A stretch of 6,842 nucleotides of DNA from Bacteroidota bacterium (GCA_018883485.1 VEQB01000121.1:1-6842); one strand, 5' to 3'. Positions 1 through 5,819 are shown, counted from the first letter of the stretch. Program-made: numbers and translations. The notes: generated by a model not told the origin, from the letters alone.

Positions 1-67
1 GCTTAATTAGTCTTATTCTAAATTATTTTTATTACAAACTACTTTAAAAGGTCCTTGTTGTAATTTG

Positions 68-75
68 TAAGTTTG
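68..75 (+). promoter_or_regulatory. Predicted -7 element (TAAGTTTG) for the HiPIP gene
   Basis: TAAGTTTG is an exact match to the Bacteroidota -7 consensus TAnnTTTG and lies 30 bp before the ATG of the iron-sulfur lipoprotein gene. No TTTG -33 box is seen at the usual 18-20 bp spacing, so this rests on the -7 motif and its position only. Confidence 0.4.
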
Positions 76-105
76 AACACGAAACAACTTTAAAATTAAT
101 ATAAC

Positions 106-483
106 ATGGACAGAAAAAAATTTATTAAAACGTTTGCCTTTGGGGCGCTTTCTACAAGTGTATTGGTGGCTGCTTGCGGTGGTGATGCACCTAAAACAGA
201 AAACGCAACTGCACCTGCTGCAACACCAGAGCCAGCACCAGAAGCAGCGGCGCCAGCGGCAACTGCAGATTGTACAGACATGACAGGTATTGCAGAAGCA
301 GATTTAAAACAACGCGAATCATTGGGTTATGTAGCAAAATCTGTTGAAGCAGAAAAGAATTGCAGCAACTGTCGTTTTTACCAGCCAGGCACCCAAGCCA
401 ATGGTTGTGGAGGTTGCCAATTGTTTAAAGGGCCAGTTACCCCAGAAGGGTACTGCAAAACTTGGAACAAGAAAGAAGCCTAA
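106..483 (+). CDS. High-potential iron-sulfur protein (HiPIP), exported lipoprotein
   Basis: A 125-residue protein that should carry one [4Fe-4S] cluster and act as a small one-electron carrier outside the cytoplasm. The C-terminal third has the HiPIP cluster pattern: Cys86-x2-Cys89 (CSNCRFYQP), Cys104 in CQLFKGP, and Cys117 in EGYCKTW, giving C-x2-C-x14-C-x12-C, close to the Chromatium protein. The N-terminus has basic residues, a hydrophobic stretch (about 11-23) and a lipobox LVAAC, with Cys24 as the expected lipidated residue. Residues 25-55 are a low-complexity Ala/Pro/Glu/Thr linker, probably a flexible tether. The start DRKKFIK resembles a twin-arginine signal with RK in place of RR, which matters because HiPIPs are normally folded before export. 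Two further cysteines, Cys56 and Cys101, lie outside the cluster set. It stands alone, facing gap. The redox partner is unknown. Confidence 0.9.
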   Translation: MDRKKFIKTFAFGALSTSVLVAACGGDAPKTENATAPAATPEPAPEAAAPAATADCTDMTGIAEADLKQRESLGYVAKSVEAEKNCSNCRFYQPGTQANGCGGCQLFKGPVTPEGYCKTWNKKEA

Positions 484-507
484 TACTTCTGGCAAATTAA
501 CTTAAAC

Positions 508-540
508 AAAAAAGTCTCAGATTTCTCTGAGACTTTTTTT
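508..540. terminator. Bidirectional intrinsic terminator between HiPIP gene and gap
   Basis: The 8-bp perfect stem GTCTCAGA (514-521) / TCTGAGAC (526-533) has a TTTC loop. It is preceded by six A (508-513) and followed by seven T (534-540). A run of T therefore follows the hairpin on either strand, as expected between convergent genes. The gap stop codon begins only 2 nt beyond the T run. Confidence 0.9.
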
Positions 541-542
541 AT

Positions 543-1541
543 TTATTTAACTGTGTCCATGTGGCAAATAAGGTCTACTACTTTATTAGAGTAACCCCAT
601 TCGTTATCGTACCATGCCACCACTTTTACAAAATTATCGTTTAAAGAGATACCCGCTTTGGCATCAAAGATAGAGGTGCGTGCATCGCCTAAGAAGTCGT
701 TGCTTACCACTTCATCTTCGGTATAGCCAAGAATACCCTTCATTTCATTTTCGGAAGCTTTTTTCATAGCTGCTTTAATGGCATCGTAACTAGCACCATT
801 AACTAAGCGACAAGTTAAATCTACTACAGAAACATCTGGAGTAGGAACACGGAAGCTCATACCTGTAAGTTTTCCTTTTAATTCTGGAATAACTAAACCT
901 ACGGCTTTAGCAGCACCAGTGCTAGAAGGGATGATATTTTGGTAAGCACCACGGCCGCCTCTCCAATCTTTAGCAGATGGTCCATCCACAGTTTTTTGGG
1001 TTGCGGTAACTGCGTGAACGGTTGTCATTAAGCCTTCTAAAATTCCGAAATTATCATTCAATACTTTTGCAATAGGAGCAAGACAGTTGGTAGTGCAAGA
1101 AGCATTAGAAACGATGCTCATATCTGCGGTATATTTAAGATGGTTAACACCCATTACAAAAGTTGGGGTATCATCTTTGGCAGGGGCGCTCATAATAACA
1201 CGCTTTGCACCAGCAGCTATATGTTTTGCGCCAGTTTCTTGGGTTAAGAATAAGCCCGTAGATTCTACAACATATTCTGCACCAATTTCGCCCCATTTAA
1301 GGTTAGCAGGATCTTTTTCTGCTGTAACGCGGATAGTTTTACCGTTTACTACAAGGTTACCATTGCTAACGGCAATATCACCTTTAAAAATGCCATGGGT
1401 AGAATCGTACTTAAGCATGTAGGCCATATAATCTACCTCAATAAGGTCGTTAATGCCTACAATTTCTACATTTGGGTTATTGATTGCTGCCCTAAAAACC
1501 AGGCGACCAATGCGCCCAAAACCGTTGATACCAACTTTCAT
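543..1541 (-). CDS. gap: Glyceraldehyde-3-phosphate dehydrogenase, type I, NAD-dependent
   Basis: The 332-residue enzyme converts glyceraldehyde 3-phosphate, phosphate and NAD+ to 1,3-bisphosphoglycerate in cytoplasmic glycolysis, working as a tetramer. Length is normal for the family. The N-terminal Rossmann motif GINGFGRIGR (4-13) binds the dinucleotide. Asp32 (in GINDL) is the residue that binds the adenosine ribose and favours NAD over NADP, and Pro188 also fits the NAD type. Catalytic Cys149 is in SNASCTTNCLAP, with His176 in TTVHAVT as its base partner. The segments DWRGGRGA, FRVPTPDVSVVDLT and WYDNEWGYSNK are classical, and the sequence is close to the E. coli GapA type. The gene runs towards the HiPIP gene, shares its terminator, and appears monocistronic. 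Confidence 0.98.
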   Translation of the reverse strand: MKVGINGFGRIGRLVFRAAINNPNVEIVGINDLIEVDYMAYMLKYDSTHGIFKGDIAVSNGNLVVNGKTIRVTAEKDPANLKWGEIGAEYVVESTGLFLTQETGAKHIAAGAKRVIMSAPAKDDTPTFVMGVNHLKYTADMSIVSNASCTTNCLAPIAKVLNDNFGILEGLMTTVHAVTATQKTVDGPSAKDWRGGRGAYQNIIPSSTGAAKAVGLVIPELKGKLTGMSFRVPTPDVSVVDLTCRLVNGASYDAIKAAMKKASENEMKGILGYTEDEVVSNDFLGDARTSIFDAKAGISLNDNFVKVVAWYDNEWGYSNKVVDLICHMDTVK

Positions 1542-1574
1542 AGTTTCGCTGTTTTAAATGTTAAAATAATCCTG

Positions 1575-1582
1575 CGAAGATA
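1575..1582 (-). promoter_or_regulatory. Possible -7 element (TATCTTCG) upstream of gap
   Basis: Read on the minus strand, TATCTTCG lies 33 bp upstream of the gap ATG and matches TAnnTTTG except for C at the seventh base. No good -33 TTTG is visible at the expected distance, so the call is tentative. Confidence 0.3.
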
Positions 1583-1628
1583 ATTTTTTAAATAGAAGAA
1601 AATAAAGAAATTGAGAGATTTTAGGATT

Positions 1629-1659
1629 TTTGGGAATTGCATGGAATTATCTAGTTTCG
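1629..1659 (+). promoter_or_regulatory. Possible promoter of the orphan RHS tip
   Basis: A TTTG box (1629-1632) is followed after exactly 19 bp by TAGTTTCG (1652-1659), which matches the Bacteroidota -7 element TAnnTTTG at all but one fixed position. Transcription would begin shortly before the ATG at 1680, giving a very short leader. Such motifs arise by chance in AT-rich DNA, but place and spacing fit. Confidence 0.35.
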
Positions 1660-1679
1660 TTTAAACTATAAGAGTACGC

Positions 1680-2555
1680 ATGTACGACACCCATTTAGGA
1701 CAATTTCTTAATGCCGACCCGATCATTTTGGATGAGCAGAATTCTCAAAATTATGCGTTGTATTCTTACGTTTTAAATAACCCTTTAAAATATACAGACC
1801 CCAGCGGCTACACCCAACAAGGTGGCCCGGCAAGTGCCGCAATTATAGGGCAAACAGGCAACATGGTGCAAATGCAATTACTGGAAATGAATAACAATAT
1901 AAATGCCATAAAGGAAGGAGCCGCGCAGCCATTTTTTCTAATTAGCGATTTAATGAATGATGATAAAAATGCCAGTGGTACTGTATCTTCAGGTGATGGA
2001 CCTAAAAAGCCAGACCCAAGCCAATCTAAAGGACCTGTTAGCTCTGGTTCAAAGGCGAGTAGTTTTCAATATAAAGGAACAACGTATACTTTTTATCAGG
2101 TGGATTTTGGGGCAAAAGTTGGTAGTGCGGCAAATTACACAAATAGAGTTGGTGACTTAGATATTATAGGTTATATTGTTGATGGATTTGGAAATGCAGC
2201 TGAGTCAACTTCCAAAATTACCTACAAATATGGCCAAAGGCTTAATAATGTTGTGGTAGGAGCAGCTCAATTAACATCAGAGAATGCGGCAACTTGGGCC
2301 AAAATTTCAATTAGGCTTAATGCCGCAGGCGGTGTTATTGGTGTTGTTGACTGTGGCATGCAATCATTTGATGATTTTGCAAATGAAAATTATTGGTTAG
2401 GATCCTATGAGGCAGCTAAAGCTGCAAGCTATAGTACTGGAACAATAATGCTATTTACACCTCTCGCCCCAATTGGGGCTGCAACGTTATTAGGAACAGG
2501 CTTAATTGATATGACAGGTGATGTAGTTATTTATTTATATGGGAGAAATAAGTGA
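1680..2555 (+). CDS. Orphan C-terminal fragment of an RHS-repeat protein with a variable (toxin-like) tip
   Basis: A 291-residue open frame. Residues 1-44 (YDTHLGQFLNADPI, then YSYVLNNPLKYTDPSGY) are the last part of the RHS-associated core, which in full-length proteins closes the YD-repeat shell and precedes the exchangeable C-terminal effector. The core homology appears to start before the ATG: the preceding in-frame codons read RVR, as in the usual RVRMYD context, but a TAA at 1662-1664 closes the frame. The long N-terminal part is therefore missing. After the core comes a polar Gly/Ser/Pro/Lys linker (about 95-128), then a domain of about 160 residues I do not recognise. It has hydrophobic, glycine-rich segments near 211-224 and 250-288, ending GDVVIYLYGRNK, which suggests membrane interaction. 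In complete RHS systems this position holds a toxin; here the activity is inference. The next gene overlaps its stop. Confidence 0.8.
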   Translation: MYDTHLGQFLNADPIILDEQNSQNYALYSYVLNNPLKYTDPSGYTQQGGPASAAIIGQTGNMVQMQLLEMNNNINAIKEGAAQPFFLISDLMNDDKNASGTVSSGDGPKKPDPSQSKGPVSSGSKASSFQYKGTTYTFYQVDFGAKVGSAANYTNRVGDLDIIGYIVDGFGNAAESTSKITYKYGQRLNNVVVGAAQLTSENAATWAKISIRLNAAGGVIGVVDCGMQSFDDFANENYWLGSYEAAKAASYSTGTIMLFTPLAPIGAATLLGTGLIDMTGDVVIYLYGRNK

Positions 2556-2956
2556 TGTATTATTTGTGGGTTTTGCATTATTCCTTAATAAAAGGACTAT
2601 ATAAAAAGAGATGGAAGGAAATGTCAGCCAGTATAGATGGATTAGCTTTTTGCTGCCTATTTATATTATCACTATTTTTATGCATTTTATTTATTGACAA
2701 GGCTTTTTTGTGGGAGTTAATAAGGAAACGCTTGCCTCTTGGTCCTTTTTTTAAAGGAGTGTTAGTAGTATTTGTTCCAATAGTATTTTTTTTGTTATCA
2801 CGGCCTCTTAAACAAAGTAGAATTAGGACGATAAGGAAGGTAATAAAACTAAAAAGTAAAATTAATCTAAGATTTTCGCAACTTTATATTTTCGTATATA
2901 TAAGTATGTTTATTTTCTCATTAGTTTTAATTGCATTTTCAAGAACTTCTATTTGA
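2555..2956 (+). CDS. Small three-helix membrane protein, candidate immunity protein to the RHS tip
   Basis: A 133-residue protein of no family I can name. Three hydrophobic stretches are clear: about 29-49 (GLAFCCLFILSLFLCILF), 66-83 (GVLVVFVPIVFFLLS) and 109-130 (LYIFVYISMFIFSLVLIAF). A very basic loop (KQSRIRTIRKVIKLKSKINLR) between the last two should face the cytoplasm. The ATG at 2555 overlaps the RHS stop as TGATG, and GGAG sits 9 nt upstream, so translation is probably coupled. A GTG at 2552 would add one residue. The gene directly after an RHS tip is usually the matching immunity gene. A membrane-spanning immunity protein would fit a membrane-acting toxin, but that pairing is inferred from position and hydrophobicity only. 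Confidence 0.65.
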   Translation: MYYLWVLHYSLIKGLYKKRWKEMSASIDGLAFCCLFILSLFLCILFIDKAFLWELIRKRLPLGPFFKGVLVVFVPIVFFLLSRPLKQSRIRTIRKVIKLKSKINLRFSQLYIFVYISMFIFSLVLIAFSRTSI

Positions 2957-2977
2957 TATTAATAATAAATAATCCGT

Positions 2978-3324
2978 ATGACTAAATTGTATAGTTATTT
3001 ATTTTATCGAATTTTCGATTTATGTAAGCTAACAGGCGATCATGATTTAGCTTGGGGAGCATCGCATTTTTATCTTTGATTATCTCTCTGTTTATAGTTA
3101 ATATTATACTGCTCGTTAAAGTAAAGATTGATTTGAAGATTTTAGGTTTTGTGGGAGTGTTTGTATTTGCTTCAATTCATATCATAAATTATTACATTTT
3201 CTTAAAAGGGAATAAATACACAAATGTTGTTGAGAATTACAGTAAGGAATCTAAGCAACAAAAAAGAGCAGGAAGATTTAGTATCATTATGGTGATGATC
3301 ATATTAATTTATTCTTTATTCTAA
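2978..3324 (+). pseudogene. Second small membrane protein gene, broken by a -1 frameshift
   Basis: From the ATG at 2978 the frame reads MTKLYSYLFYRIFDLCKLTG and ends at a TGA at 3077-3079 after 33 codons. A second frame, open across this point, continues to TAA 3322-3324 with FLSLIISLFIVNIILL and two further hydrophobic segments. Adding one T to the T5 run at 3067-3071 joins them into about 115 residues with a charged N-terminus, a helix at about 31-47, a helix around HIINYYIFL, a charged stretch (NYSKESKQQKRAG) and a last helix (SIIMVMIILIYSLF). From memory, this matches the style of small Bacteroidota membrane proteins found beside RHS genes. A TTG at 3052 could start the distal frame alone as 90 residues, but this would lose the typical Tyr-rich start. 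Alternatives are a sequencing error in the homopolymer or slippage that restores the frame. It lies 21 bp after the previous gene, probably in the same operon. Confidence 0.6.
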
Positions 3325-3325
3325 A

Positions 3326-3400
3326 ACCACCCAGGGAGATGGGGATGCCACTTACAAGTATAGTGATACTGGAAGTGATGGAACTTGGAATACTAAATAG
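3326..3400 (+). other. Short coding fossil, possibly the last residues of another secreted/RHS C-terminus
   Basis: Beginning just after the previous stop, the frame reads TTQGDGDATYKYSDTGSD then GTWNTK and TAG. There is no start codon of its own and a stop lies upstream at 3305-3307. The Gly/Asp/Thr/Tyr-rich composition and TYKYSD resemble RHS or other secreted protein tails and differ from the hydrophobic genes around it. It could be the last 24 codons left from an older or displaced C-terminal cassette. It could also be chance, since it is short. Confidence 0.3.
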
Positions 3401-3654
3401 GTGATATGCTTGAGCAAATCAAACACCAATTGCAAAATTGCTGCTTAAGGTTAAAGTTTTTCAATGGATGGCAAGTTTTCATAACATAAGTATTGCTCAT
3501 ATTAGAAACCTAGTACACTAATTTGTCAAAAACAACAGAACTTTAGTTCACAAAAAAGTTGGATATTATTTATTCATTTGAGAAATCAGTTATAAAGGTT
3601 GTGGTACATCACGGTAATTTATCTAATGCCTATAAATTTACAAAGGAAAATAAC
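3401..3654. other. Degraded coding remnants, no intact gene
   Basis: An ATG at 3406, 5 nt after the fossil's TAG, opens 27 codons (MLEQIKHQLQNCCLRLKFFN...) ending at TAA 3487-3489. In the same frame, after two more stops, a stretch from 3547 to TAG 3658-3660 reads LDIIYSFEKSVIKVVVHHGN then LSNAYKFTKENNS. The sharing of one frame hints at a single small gene of about 85 codons ruined by stops, in the place expected for an immunity gene after a toxin tail. The match to any family is unknown, and the chance of two pieces sharing a frame is one in three. Confidence 0.2.
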
Positions 3655-3897
3655 TCATAGGCTTTTTTCAATATCATCAATAGTCTTATCAAAATTAGCT
3701 ATATCTGAAGGGTTTTTATAATAGTCGCTTAATCGTTCATTAATAATTTGTTTTTGCCAAGGAGCAAGTTCCAACGCGTTTTTTGCTTCTTCCTTATGTA
3801 AATCGGCGTATTTAGTTTTTAGCGATTCCCATTCCTCAATAGGAATAAATACCCCTGTTGTATTGCCTCTGTTGTCTTGAATGAATTGAAGGGTCAT
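3655..3897 (-). CDS. Antitoxin-like protein of a toxin-antitoxin module, toxin missing
   Basis: An 80-residue, mostly charged protein. The N-terminus (TLQFIQDNRGNTTGVFIPIEEWESL) resembles the Phd/YefM-like strand-plus-helix start of many small Bacteroidota antitoxins, where a hydrophobic strand is followed by a PxxEWE helix. The C-terminal half (APWQKQIINERLSDYYKNP, then DDIEKSL) looks like the toxin-binding tail of addiction-module antitoxins, in which WQK...ERL.....NP is common. Such genes normally overlap a RelE/ParE-type toxin gene downstream. Here the stop overlaps an ATG as ATGA, but that frame ends after MSYFPL, and no toxin follows on the minus strand. It may be a solitary regulator or a remnant. 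The family call is by pattern, not by search. Confidence 0.6.
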   Translation of the reverse strand: MTLQFIQDNRGNTTGVFIPIEEWESLKTKYADLHKEEAKNALELAPWQKQIINERLSDYYKNPSDIANFDKTIDDIEKSL

Positions 3898-4246
3898 AGT
3901 TTTTAATTTTTAAATGTGAGCAATGCTTCAAAATCTTTCATCCGAATGGCTGATGAGATTGATAGGATAACACAAAAATAGAATACTTACTGGTGCTTTG
4001 CAAATCATAATGTGGCCTAATTAAAGCCAATCTTATACTTTTAATCACCAATTTTATTACATCCCTATTTTTTGCTTTGTCTGAAAACCTTGTACCATAA
4101 TATTGGCCAATAATTCAATTTAAAGTGCTTATTAATAGTTCAAAGGAAAATATGCATCTTTCAATTTAGCAGGAATTAGGATACTATGTAAAACCAGCCT
4201 TTTTAGCTTTTGCTCAGGCATTTTCTGCATTTTTTTTGAAAATTAT
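3898..4246. other. Intergenic stretch with no convincing gene
   Basis: AT-rich DNA between the antitoxin-like gene and the tRNA promoter. It holds the probable antitoxin promoter (listed separately) and, 10 nt before the antitoxin start, a 12-codon minus-strand frame (MKDFEALLTFKN, 3941-3903) that might be a leader peptide or chance. A start-less minus-strand open frame of 58 codons (4114-3941) is about what AT-rich DNA gives by chance. No RNA gene, repeat or further hairpin is apparent. Confidence 0.4.
3973..4004 (-). promoter_or_regulatory. Predicted promoter of the antitoxin-like gene
   Basis: On the minus strand, TTTG (4004-4001) and TATTTTTG (3980-3973) are separated by 20 bp. This fits the Bacteroidota -33/-7 pattern TTTG...TAnnTTTG with no mismatch. 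The leader to the ATG at 3897 would be about 70 nt, room enough for autoregulation by the antitoxin, though no clear palindromic operator was found. Confidence 0.5.
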
Positions 4247-4276
4247 TTTGAATTCTCCCAAAAAGCCCTACTTTTG
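4247..4276 (+). promoter_or_regulatory. Predicted promoter of tRNA-Glu
   Basis: TTTG (4247-4250), an 18-bp spacer and TACTTTTG (4269-4276) give an exact match to the -33/-7 consensus of Bacteroidota. It lies 15 bp before the first base of the tRNA. The same TACTTTTGC octamer-plus-C occurs before rpsO. Confidence 0.6.
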
Positions 4277-4291
4277 CCAACCCAAAATAAT

Positions 4292-4363
4292 GGCCCGTTC
4301 GTCTATCGGTTAGGACACCAGATTTTCATTCTGGGAAGAGGGGTTCGACTCCCCTACGGGCTA
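4292..4363 (+). tRNA. tRNA-Glu (anticodon UUC)
   Basis: A 72-nt cloverleaf can be folded in full. The acceptor stem is GGCCCGT/ACGGGCT, seven pairs beginning with a G-U. The D stem is GTCT/GGAC, with an ATCGGTTA loop. The anticodon stem is CCAGA/TCTGG around loop TTTTCAT, with anticodon TTC at 4325-4327. The variable region is GAAG, the T stem AGGGG/CCCCT with loop TTCGACT, and the discriminator base A. The 3' CCA is not encoded (CTA follows), so it must be added by the CCA-adding enzyme. It has its own promoter and terminator and so is a single-gene unit. Confidence 0.96.
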
Positions 4364-4418
4364 CTAGACTCAGTTTCGAGCATGAGGTTCGAGTTTGGTA
4401 GAGAAGCTGAAAAAATTA

Positions 4419-4450
4419 AAACCTGTCAAGATTTTGGCAGGTTTTTTTTT
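4419..4450 (+). terminator. Intrinsic terminator after tRNA-Glu
   Basis: The ten-pair stem AAACCTGTCA (4419-4428) / TGGCAGGTTT (4435-4444), with one T-G pair and a six-base loop, runs into nine T (4442-4450). It lies about 55 nt after the mature tRNA end and closes that transcription unit. Confidence 0.85.
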
Positions 4451-4629
4451 GGCTTTTCGTTTCAAGTTTTTAGCCTTAAAATCTTTTTTTAAATACTTGT
4501 TTCCCCAAATTTAACTATAATAAAATCTTAATTTAGGCAACAATGCCCTATTATTGTTCTATCAGTACGTAATATTAATCTGAAAATGATTTCCTTAAGT
4601 TTTGATAAAAAGTTTCTTCCATATTTCAT

Positions 4630-5691
4630 TTGCTTAATTTTCTCTTCCACAATTTGAAATCATTTTTAGATGGCCTTAAGTTAATTGTTAATACCTCCCT
4701 TTTAAAAAATGCTAACAAGGGCGAGGCGGTAGATATATTACTTCCAAATGGCCGAACCCCAGCGCTTGTTTACCAGCCTAGAAAGAAGGAAAGAGGTCTT
4801 ATTATTACCTTTACTGGTTTTGCCATGAGTGGCTACCAAGATATACGAATGGTAATATTGAACAATGCCTTTGCCAAGTTGGGCTTTAGGGTAATCACCC
4901 CAAAAATCTCAACCATCGATGCTTTGCTTATCCATCCTTCGGCAATTGATGAAATTAAAGTAGTTATTCAAAGTATTAGTGCCGACCCAACCCTAAATCC
5001 TAAGCAATTTTGTCCTGCGGTTTTTGCCCCTTCCTTTACCGCCGGAATTGCAGCTTTGGCGGTTGCAGAATTGCCTGCTAAATCTGCATCTTCCCTTTGT
5101 TTATTGGGGGCTTACACAGATTTTGAAACTACCATTCACTATGCCTTAAGCAATGAAAAAAATATGGATGATTATGGGATGCATATTCTCATGAAAAATT
5201 TCCTAAAATTTGAATTGGGAGATCACCAACAATTAGAGGCCTTGGTTCAAACCGCCTTAGAAGACAATGGATTAAAAAGACAAGTACCGGTATTGCCAGA
5301 GTTGTTAGCAAAATCAGATAAAGAAACCCTCGAATTGTATCAGAAGCTTAGGTTCAATACGGCATTTAGGGAAGAGTTAATTATGCGTGCTTGGACAAAA
5401 ATTCCAGATTTTGCAATTTGGAAGGATAGGCTAGACCTAGCTAAACATGCGCATAAAATTACCTGCCCTGTAACCATTATTCATGGCATAGATGATAATG
5501 TAATTCCTTCTTCACAATCTCTTTTGCTGCATACTTTGCTGCAAGAAAATAAAGGAATAACCCATTTAGAATTGTCGAATTTGTTGGATCATGGCGACCC
5601 AAAATTGAGTTTTAAAATTTTTGGTGAGGTGCTTAATTTGGCCAAGGCATTTGGTTATTTTATTAAAAATAGCCAAGCGCAATCGTTTTGA
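4630..5691 (+). CDS. Alpha/beta-hydrolase-fold protein of unknown substrate
   Basis: About 353 residues, probably cytoplasmic since no signal peptide is clear. Alpha/beta-hydrolase landmarks appear in order: strand GLIITFTGF (56-64) where the oxyanion-hole turn is expected; the helix and strand NNAFAKLGFRVITP; a nucleophile-elbow position VFAPSFTAGIAALA (131-144) with Ser135; LCLLGAYTDF (157-165); strand and acid turn CPVTIIHGIDDNVIP (279-293) with Asp289; and LLDHGDP with His321. A Ser-Asp-His triad can therefore be proposed, but the elbow is APSFT instead of GxSxG, so activity is not assured. The segment 175-275 is helical and would be the cap. The start is uncertain: the frame opens at 4609 and the first ATG comes only at residue 66, so TTG 4630 (or TTG 4654) must serve. 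An upstream ATG at 4586 is in another frame and ends at 4657. The gene is independent of its neighbours. Substrate and pathway are unknown. Confidence 0.7.
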   Translation: MLNFLFHNLKSFLDGLKLIVNTSLLKNANKGEAVDILLPNGRTPALVYQPRKKERGLIITFTGFAMSGYQDIRMVILNNAFAKLGFRVITPKISTIDALLIHPSAIDEIKVVIQSISADPTLNPKQFCPAVFAPSFTAGIAALAVAELPAKSASSLCLLGAYTDFETTIHYALSNEKNMDDYGMHILMKNFLKFELGDHQQLEALVQTALEDNGLKRQVPVLPELLAKSDKETLELYQKLRFNTAFREELIMRAWTKIPDFAIWKDRLDLAKHAHKITCPVTIIHGIDDNVIPSSQSLLLHTLLQENKGITHLELSNLLDHGDPKLSFKIFGEVLNLAKAFGYFIKNSQAQSF

Positions 5692-5780
5692 ACCGACCTA
5701 AAATTGTGATTTTATAAGCAAAATTGCCAAATCTGTTTCCAAAAAGTGAGAGCAATGCATGGAAATTTAATTTTTTCTTA

Positions 5781-5788
5781 TACTTTTG
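5781..5788 (+). promoter_or_regulatory. Predicted -7 element (TACTTTTG) of the rpsO-pnp unit
   Basis: An exact TAnnTTTG match 31 bp before the rpsO ATG, followed by CACC and identical to the octamer in the tRNA-Glu promoter. No TTTG at -33 is seen. The predicted leader of roughly 25 nt is too short for the large S15-binding fold used in E. coli rpsO autoregulation. Confidence 0.55.
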
Positions 5789-5819
5789 CACCTCTTAAAA
5801 CAATTAAATACTATACATC

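Noticed and set aside
96..281. Minus-strand Ala/Gly-rich open frame of 61 codons
   Set aside because: It is the antisense shadow of the low-complexity linker of the HiPIP gene.
1087..1583. Plus-strand open frames of 111 and 62 codons
   Set aside because: They lie antisense to gap, are explained by its codon pattern, and have no protein-like signature.
1957..2160. Plus-strand open frame of 67 codons
   Set aside because: It is an alternative frame inside the RHS tip with no independent support.
3941..4114. 58-codon minus-strand open frame ending LSYQSHQPFG, vaguely like the RHS YYPFG motif, with MKDFEA continuing in the next frame
   Set aside because: No start codon, only a three-residue resemblance, and a length expected by chance in AT-rich DNA.
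3325..4290. CRISPR array or insertion sequence
   Set aside because: No regularly spaced repeats, terminal inverted repeats, target duplications or transposase motifs could be seen.
4292..4363. tRNA-Glu as attachment site of an integrated island covering the RHS region
   Set aside because: The accessory patch lies on the 5' side of the tRNA, no second copy of the tRNA 3' end (TTCGACTCCCCTACGGGCT) is seen near 1560-1680, and there is no integrase.
4274..4492. 72-codon plus-strand open frame
   Set aside because: It runs through the tRNA-Glu gene and its terminator, and its end is poly-Phe from the T tract.
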